From Anaerolineaceae bacterium UBA700 (GTDB taxonomy: Bacteria > Chloroflexota > Anaerolineae > Anaerolineales > Anaerolineaceae), in assembly GCA_002298885.1 (NCBI GenBank), contig DBMK01000078.1, positions 1 to 19,779 of the forward strand: DNA of 19,779 bases, read 5' to 3'. The notes beneath the pieces were generated by a model. It did no database searches and was not told the DNA's origin. It saw only the letters and a list, made by a program, of their open reading frames with translations. Below are positions 15,469 through 19,779 of this stretch, in pieces; position 1 is the first letter of the stretch; every line of letters starts with the position of its first letter. The translations under genes and the position numbers were made by a program.

Positions 15469-15530
15469 GAGAGTAGAGAGTAGGCATACCATGCCGATTC
15501 TCCACTCTCTACTCTCCACTCTCTATTCTC
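15469..15530. repeat. GAGAGTAGAGAGT inverted repeat with 14-bp direct repeats
   Basis: GAGAGTAGAGAGT (15469-15481) has its exact complement at 15504-15516, with an inner GGCAT/ATGCC stem (15483-15487 and 15491-15495), so a bulged hairpin can form. The 14-base unit CACTCTCTACTCTC (15503-15516) is repeated next to itself with one change (15517-15530). The second copy reaches into the last codons of rlmN. It resembles the tract at 5502-5602. Confidence 0.7.
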
Positions 15531-16572
15531 TTTTTTCTATCGCCAACTGGCCGCAGCCGGCCTGGATGTCGATGCCGCGGCGGATGCGGATGGTGCAGGG
15601 GATGCCGGTCTTTTCGAGTACGGCCTTAAAAGCCTCGGCCCGCTGGTGGGTGGTGGCTTTGCCGGCGTATTTACGGGTGGGATTGAGCGGGATGACATTT
15701 ACGTGGCAGAGCATGCCTTTCAACAGCCGGCCCAATTCGGCGGCGTGCTCTGGCAGGTCGTTCACGTCCTGGATCAGAGCCCATTCAAAGGTCAGGCGGC
15801 GGTTGGTGGCCTGGATGTACTCTTGGCAGGCTGCGAGCAGGTCGGCGATAGGATATTTGCGATTGACCGGCAGCAGGCTGGTGCGCAGCTCGTCATTGGC
15901 GGCGTGAAGGCTGATGGCCAGGTTGATCTGGCGCTTCTGGGCGGCGAATTGGCGGATCATGGGCACCAATCCGACGGTGGAAATTGTGAAGCGGCGCTCG
16001 CCCATATTGAATCCCTGGGGGTCGTTGAGTTGGTCGATGGCGGACAGGGTGGCGGCGTAATTGTGGAATGGCTCACCCATGCCCATGACGACGACATTGG
16101 TGACGTGCTCGCCCTGTTCCTTGAGCTGGCGGGCGTAGAACAAGACCTGCTCGACGATCTCGCCGCGGGTGAGATTGCGTTTGAAGCCCATCTGCCCGGT
16201 GGCGCAGAAAACGCAGCCCATGGCGCAGCCGGCCTGGGTAGAAATGCACAGGGTGCGGCGCTGTTCGTACCGCATCAACACGGCTTCGATGGCCCGGCCG
16301 TCGTTCAAACTAAATAGGGTTTTGATGGTCTCATGGTCGCTGGAATGCAGGACCTGGGAAGGGGCGAGGTTTTTGAAGGAAACCTGGCCGCCGAGCCGGG
16401 CGCGCAAGGCGGCGGGCAGGTTGCTGAATTCTTCCGGCGCTGACCAGAGCTGCTGATAGAGCCCCTGCCAGATCTGAGAAGCGCGGAAAGGTGGCTCGCC
16501 CCACTCTTTCATCAGGGACTGCCAACCCGCCAAATCCAAATCGTAAGCGTTTTGAAGCGCAGATTGCGCCAT
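15523..16572 (-). CDS. rlmN: 23S rRNA (adenine-C2)-methyltransferase RlmN, radical SAM
   Basis: This 349-residue enzyme methylates C2 of A2503 in 23S rRNA and A37 in some tRNAs, which improves decoding fidelity. The radical-SAM cluster cysteines C116, C120 and C123 (GCAMGCVFC) are present, with the two catalytic cysteines C109 (TLCISTQ) and C340 (GIDIQAGCGQL), matching C118 and C355 of Escherichia coli RlmN. The stretch GMGEPFHNY is also family-typical. The absence of a Cfr-specific context and the housekeeping surroundings favour RlmN over Cfr. The last few residues (EKRE) are encoded by the edge of an intergenic repeat. The gene starts two bases after the HAD phosphatase stop, so the two are likely translated from one message. 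Confidence 0.97.
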   Translation of the reverse strand: MAQSALQNAYDLDLAGWQSLMKEWGEPPFRASQIWQGLYQQLWSAPEEFSNLPAALRARLGGQVSFKNLAPSQVLHSSDHETIKTLFSLNDGRAIEAVLMRYEQRRTLCISTQAGCAMGCVFCATGQMGFKRNLTRGEIVEQVLFYARQLKEQGEHVTNVVVMGMGEPFHNYAATLSAIDQLNDPQGFNMGERRFTISTVGLVPMIRQFAAQKRQINLAISLHAANDELRTSLLPVNRKYPIADLLAACQEYIQATNRRLTFEWALIQDVNDLPEHAAELGRLLKGMLCHVNVIPLNPTRKYAGKATTHQRAEAFKAVLEKTGIPCTIRIRRGIDIQAGCGQLAIEKRE

Positions 16573-16574
16573 TT

Positions 16575-17357
16575 TTATCCGACCAGTGCAGCCAGGTCCG
16601 GGGCGACCAAGTCGGGCTTAGGCGACCACCGCTCCAGGGCCTGCCGGTCGGTTACGCCGGAGAGGACAAGAGCGGTGCGGCAGCCGGCGTTGACGCCGCC
16701 CAGGATGTCCGTTTCGAGGCGGTCGCCGACGGCAAGCGTTTCGGCAGGCGGAGTCCCCAGGCGTTGCATGGCCAGTTCCATCATGGCTGGGGATGGTTTA
16801 CCGGCAATAATCGGCTTGACATCGGTGGCGGCTTCCAGGGCGGCGAGGGTGGCTCCGGCGCCGGGTACCAAGCCTTCGGGAGTCGGAAACGTGCGGTCCG
16901 CGTTGGTGCCGTAGAAAGGGGCGCCGGAACGGATCAATAGCCCCGCCCGGGCCAGCTTGGCGTAGGTCAGGGCGCGGTCGTAGCTGCTAACCACAGCCAG
17001 GACGTCCTTTTCGGCGTGGTAAAAGCCCTTTTCCTGCAGGGCGGCGCGCACGCCGTCCTCGCCGATGATGTAGACGGGTCCCCCGCCCGGGAAGCGCTGG
17101 GCGAGCAGGAAGGCGACCGCCATGCCCGAGTTGACAACCTGCCAGGGCTCAACCTCCAGGCCAAATCCGGAGAGCTTGGCCTGGTACTGCTCGACGTTGC
17201 GAGTTGCGTTGTTGGTGGCAAGAATAAATCGGATGTCGAGGGCGCGGATTTTGGCGAAGACCGCTGGTGTATCGATGAGGGCCAGGTCATCTTTCCAAAG
17301 CACGCCGTCCAGGTCGAGGATCAAGCCTCGGATGCGAGGGACTAAGGTTTGTATCAT
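16575..17357 (-). CDS. HAD-IIA sugar-phosphatase, NagD/AraL-like
   Basis: This 260-residue cytoplasmic phosphatase belongs to HAD subfamily IIA. Motif I is DLDGVLW (from D15), motif II is ATNNAT (47-52), the lysine motif is GKPSP (K187), and motif IV is GDRLETD (211-217); a large C2 cap lies between. Relatives dephosphorylate sugar phosphates, p-nitrophenyl phosphate, or 2-phosphoglycolate as a metabolic repair step, and the true substrate cannot be read from sequence. No Shine-Dalgarno precedes the ATG at 17357. A GATAAT box (17366-17371) lies eight bases upstream, the same layout as at ftsY, so a leaderless message is possible. It occupies the place after clpP where clpX is often found, beyond a terminator, and is followed within two bases by rlmN. 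Confidence 0.92.
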   Translation of the reverse strand: MIQTLVPRIRGLILDLDGVLWKDDLALIDTPAVFAKIRALDIRFILATNNATRNVEQYQAKLSGFGLEVEPWQVVNSGMAVAFLLAQRFPGGGPVYIIGEDGVRAALQEKGFYHAEKDVLAVVSSYDRALTYAKLARAGLLIRSGAPFYGTNADRTFPTPEGLVPGAGATLAALEAATDVKPIIAGKPSPAMMELAMQRLGTPPAETLAVGDRLETDILGGVNAGCRTALVLSGVTDRQALERWSPKPDLVAPDLAALVG

Positions 17358-17370
17358 ATTAATGAATTAT

Positions 17371-17410
17371 CCACGAATGGACGCAAATGGAGACAAATAC
17401 ACACGAATGG
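17371..17410. repeat. Degenerate 10-bp tandem repeat (CACGAATGG element)
   Basis: Four consecutive 10-base units, ccacgaatgg, acgcaaatgg, agacaaatac and acacgaatgg, fill the space between the clpP terminator and the HAD phosphatase. The outer units share CACGAATGG exactly. On the minus strand this reads as the ATTCGTG...CCATTCGTGGAT type of intergenic element that I recall from many environmental genomes. It does not encode a plausible protein. Confidence 0.6.
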
Positions 17411-17412
17411 TA

Positions 17413-17451
17413 TTTTATAAGACCGCCGCCGAAGGCGGCGGTCTTATAAAA
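17413..17451 (-). terminator. Perfect hairpin terminator after clpP
   Basis: An 18-bp perfect stem, TTTTATAAGACCGCCGCC (17413-17430) with its complement (17434-17451), closes on a 3-base loop, with a GC-rich tip and A/T-rich base. It lies 25 bases past the clpP stop. Because the sequence is symmetric it has T-rich flanks on both strands, and it should stop tig-clpP transcription. Confidence 0.85.
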
Positions 17452-17476
17452 ATTTGGGTTCAGGACCGTAATATTG

Positions 17477-18082
17477 CTATTTCTTCTGTGTCTTGAGCAC
17501 CTGGTCGACGATGCCGTACTTAACGGCAGCTTCGGCATCCAGGTAGAAATCACGCTCGGTATCCCGCTCGATGACCTCCATGGATTGGCCGGTGTTTGTG
17601 GCCATGATCTGGTTGAGGCGCTCGCGCAAGCGCAGGATCTCTCGGGCCTGGATTTCGATGTCCGAGGCCTGGCCCTGGGCGCCGCCGAGGGGCTGGTGGA
17701 TGTGGATGGTGGCGTGGGGCAGCGCATAGCGCTTGCCCTTGGTACCGGAGGCCAACAGGACGGTGCCGAAGGAGGCGGTGACGCCGATGGCCCAGGTGCT
17801 GATGGGGTTGGAGATCATCTGCATTGTGTCGTAAATGGCCAGGCCGGAATAGATCACACCGCCGGGCGAGTTGATGTACATATATATTTCTTTTTCGGGG
17901 TCTTCGCGGTTGAGGAACAGCAGTTGGGCGACGACGACATTGGCAACCTGATCATCAATAGGCGTGCCCAGGAAGATGATCCGCTCTTTGAGGAGCAGGG
18001 AATAAATGTCGTAGGCGCGTTCACCACGGCTGGAGGTCTCGATGACCATGGGGACGACGGATTTAAATTCGGGAATGGACAT
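17477..18082 (-). CDS. clpP: ATP-dependent Clp protease proteolytic subunit ClpP
   Basis: This 201-residue serine peptidase forms the tetradecameric barrel that degrades proteins fed by a Clp ATPase. The catalytic triad is visible: Ser104 in GVTASFG, where many relatives have GxAASMG; His129 in IHIHQP; and Asp178 in ERDFYL. The substrate-binding NSPGG loop precedes the serine. The ATG at 18082 (MSIPEF) was chosen because AAAGGA lies about six bases upstream; an in-frame ATG at 18097 overlaps the tig stop as ATGA and would add five residues but lacks a ribosome site. Tight coupling to tig is the common bacterial arrangement. The usual clpX downstream is missing; a terminator follows instead, so the ATPase partner must be encoded elsewhere. 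Confidence 0.96.
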   Translation of the reverse strand: MSIPEFKSVVPMVIETSSRGERAYDIYSLLLKERIIFLGTPIDDQVANVVVAQLLFLNREDPEKEIYMYINSPGGVIYSGLAIYDTMQMISNPISTWAIGVTASFGTVLLASGTKGKRYALPHATIHIHQPLGGAQGQASDIEIQAREILRLRERLNQIMATNTGQSMEVIERDTERDFYLDAEAAVKYGIVDQVLKTQKK

Positions 18083-18093
18083 AGCTTTTCCTT

Positions 18094-19548
18094 TCATTCA
18101 GGCTTTGTCTCGGTCTTCTTCTTCCGGGCTTTCTTTTCTTTGGGCTCGGATTTTGGTTCAGAGGCGGCTTCCGAAGCCGCCTCGATGGCAGCGGCTACAG
18201 GTTCGGGTTTTTGCTCGAGCTCACCGCGGGCAATGGACTTCAGGCGGTCCATCACCTGGCGGTTGAGGACGCGGTTGGCCGATTCCATGGTCACGTTGCG
18301 GGCCAGGTCCTGGGCTTTGCGGCCGTGAGAATACTTACTGAACTCGGGGTCCCGGGAAAGGGCGGCCATGGTGGCCTCAGTTTCCTTTTGCAGGGCGTCC
18401 ATGTCGAGCTCGACCTTCTCAGACTGGGCAATCTCGTCGATTACCAGCGAGCGTTCGAGGCGCTGCACAGCAACTGGCTTGACTTCCGATTCGATGAAGG
18501 CATCCTGCTCCTGGTTGATCGTCTTCAGGTAGGTCGGCAGGTCCATCTTACGGTCGGCAAGGTCGTGCTCTAGCGAGTGGAGGACGCGGTCAATCTCGTC
18601 CTGCAGAATTTCGGGGGGGTAATTGACGGTGGAAAGGCCGCGGATCTGGTCGACCACGTCGGTAACGTAGCGGTTTTCGTACTCGCGCTTCTCGTTATCC
18701 TCCAGGGTCTGGCGGATGGACTTGCGCATGGCCTCGACGGATTCATACTCACCCAGGGATTGGGCAAATTCGTCGTTGAGCTCGGGCATGGTGAGGCTTT
18801 TGACAGATAAAACCTTCGCAACAATTTTGACGTCCTTATTGCGCAGCCGTTCGTCGCTGTCGTCGGCGGGGTAGGTGTGGACGAGGGTCTTCTCTTCGTT
18901 TGCGTTCATGCCGACCAGTTCGCGTGAGAAACCCAGGTAGGGAAAATCGTCGATTTCGAATTCGTTTTCCCCGACGATCATTTGCACCGTATTTTCGGGA
19001 AAGGCAATCGGGTCCTCGCCTTCGGCTGGCGCAGCCAGGTCGCCCTTGATGGAGACGGAGACCAGATCGCCTTCCTGGGCGGGGCGCTCGACCGGCTCGG
19101 CTGTGGCGTAGCTGGCGCGCATGTTCTTGATCACCTGGTCAACCCGGTCCTCGGTGATCAGAGGCGGCTGGTATTCCTTGCGCACGGAACGGTAATCGCC
19201 CAGCTTGACTTCCGGTTGCAGGGGAACGGTGAATGAAAACTTGGGCGGGTTGGTGCTGATGATCTCGTCCAGCTTGCCGGGAGCGGCGGGCTTTACGCCG
19301 GATTCCTTGATCACGGCCTGGTATTCTTCGTCGAGGAGCAGGTCGACGGCTTCGTGCTCGATGGCTTCGTCGCCGTAGAGGCGGCGGATGACAGCAAAGG
19401 GGGCTTTGCCTGGGCGGAAGCCCGGGATCTTGGAGGTCTGGGCGATCTTGCGGGCGGCGCGCTGCTTGTAATTTTCAAGCACCTCAGGCTCAAATTCGGC
19501 GATGATCTTGACCTGATGGTTTTCCAATGGTTGCGTTTCGATCTTCAA
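18094..19548 (-). CDS. tig: Trigger factor, ribosome-associated chaperone
   Basis: This 484-residue chaperone binds nascent chains at the ribosome exit tunnel and has peptidyl-prolyl isomerase activity. The N-terminal domain has the ribosome-docking signature GFRPGKAP (43-50); an FKBP-type domain follows (about 155-245), and then the helical C-terminal chaperone arms. The last 35 or so residues are a low-complexity Ala/Glu/Lys/Pro tail not seen in Escherichia coli tig (432 residues), which accounts for much of the extra length. The start is TTG at 19548: AAGGA (19557-19561) lies eight bases upstream, the product begins [13 protein letters not shown] as family members do, and no nearby ATG is in frame. 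It starts 34 bases after the tRNA-Leu gene, so read-through from the tRNA promoter is possible; it ends at the clpP start region. Confidence 0.96.
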   Translation of the reverse strand: MKIETQPLENHQVKIIAEFEPEVLENYKQRAARKIAQTSKIPGFRPGKAPFAVIRRLYGDEAIEHEAVDLLLDEEYQAVIKESGVKPAAPGKLDEIISTNPPKFSFTVPLQPEVKLGDYRSVRKEYQPPLITEDRVDQVIKNMRASYATAEPVERPAQEGDLVSVSIKGDLAAPAEGEDPIAFPENTVQMIVGENEFEIDDFPYLGFSRELVGMNANEEKTLVHTYPADDSDERLRNKDVKIVAKVLSVKSLTMPELNDEFAQSLGEYESVEAMRKSIRQTLEDNEKREYENRYVTDVVDQIRGLSTVNYPPEILQDEIDRVLHSLEHDLADRKMDLPTYLKTINQEQDAFIESEVKPVAVQRLERSLVIDEIAQSEKVELDMDALQKETEATMAALSRDPEFSKYSHGRKAQDLARNVTMESANRVLNRQVMDRLKSIARGELEQKPEPVAAAIEAASEAASEPKSEPKEKKARKKKTETKPE

Positions 19549-19582
19549 AGCGGTATTCCTTATCTGAAATTGATGTGCGGAA

Positions 19583-19664
19583 TGGGGAATGAGGGACTTG
19601 AACCCTCACGCCTTTCGGCACGTGATCCTAAGTCACGCCTGTCTGCCAATTCCAGCAATTCCCC
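19583..19664 (-). tRNA. tRNA-Leu, anticodon UAG
   Basis: This 82-base class II tRNA has a 7-bp acceptor stem GGGGAAT/ATTCCCC, a D arm with AATTGGCAGA, an anticodon stem CGTGA/TCACG enclosing the loop CTTAGGA (anticodon TAG), a long variable arm (TGCC-GAAA-GGCG) as expected for leucine, and a T arm GAGGG-TTCAAGT-CCCTC. The discriminator base is A. The 3' CCA is not encoded and must be added by nucleotidyltransferase. Confidence 0.96.
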
Positions 19665-19686
19665 GCAGTTCCAGGGTCAGACCACA

Positions 19687-19692
19687 AGTATA
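19687..19692 (-). promoter_or_regulatory. -10 box of the tRNA-Leu promoter
   Basis: TATACT on the minus strand would start transcription near 19680, about 15 bases before the mature tRNA 5' end. A weak TTATTC stands where a -35 box is expected. The remaining sequence to the window end is AT-rich and then GC-rich, with no supported gene. Confidence 0.4.
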
Positions 19693-19779
19693 TCATAGAG
19701 AATAGTTAGGAATAAATAGAGAAATATATAATTTTTATAAGCAAGGAACTATCGGGGTTGTTTCGGGCTGTGAAGCAGC

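Noticed and set aside
15469..15530. CRISPR-like repeat array by rlmN
   Set aside because: Units are 14 bases, adjacent without spacers, and low-complexity; no cas gene is present.
17365..17400. Short peptide read from the minus strand of the 10-bp repeat
   Set aside because: The frame is a by-product of an intergenic repeat seen in many genomes and has no ribosome site.
17474..18328. Plus-strand open frame opposite clpP and tig
   Set aside because: It spans the antisense of two well-supported genes and their junction; no motifs or start signals.

Overview
The window reads as chromosomal DNA of a fairly GC-rich, Gram-variable bacterium with ordinary housekeeping genes. The mix of a bifunctional long Rel protein, a stand-alone four-helix VKOR, a GGNGS-type phosphofructokinase, a short FtsY without an acidic A domain, and intergenic GAGAGTAGAGAGT-type and ATTCGTGGAT-type repeats suggests Chloroflexota, probably Anaerolineae. 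This placement is inference from gene content; no marker gene was compared. There are 15 protein genes and one tRNA gene. All lie on the minus strand except pfkA. No CRISPR array, transposase, integrase or phage gene was seen, and no stretch without a gene reaches 300 bases.

Reading along the minus strand from the right end: tRNA-Leu(UAG), then tig and clpP (proteostasis), a clpP terminator, a NagD-type HAD phosphatase, rlmN, ftsY and prfB. The prfB gene carries the classic +1 programmed frameshift at CTT-TGA-C. A strong hairpin terminator is shared between the convergent prfB and pfkA. The single plus-strand gene, pfkA (glycolysis), is divergent from the next block.

The middle block (12172 down to 5603) looks catabolic. 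It has a multi-cofactor oxidoreductase subunit carrying [2Fe-2S], FAD/NAD, [4Fe-4S] and BFD-type cluster motifs. This is translationally coupled (TAATG) to a DAO-family flavoprotein, so the two probably form one amino- or imino-acid dehydrogenase. After an intergenic hairpin come an Ldh2-family dehydrogenase starting with TTG, a beta-PGM-like HAD phosphatase and a GH1 beta-glucosidase.

The left block (5501 down to 65) holds a fusion of an HxGH nucleotidylyltransferase with a GHMP-kinase-like domain of unknown substrate, then rel (ppGpp synthesis and hydrolysis), then moeA, a VKOR-type disulfide-forming membrane protein, and a tiny DUF1540-like Cys protein with an extremely acidic tail. The moeA promoter appears to start inside the last codons of rel.

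The best candidates for something undescribed are the nucleotidylyltransferase/GHMP fusion with a non-canonical kinase motif, the fused five-module redox subunit with its partner, and several genes lacking a Shine-Dalgarno sequence whose starts directly abut dispersed intergenic repeats. I did not find a clear new defence or mobile system here.
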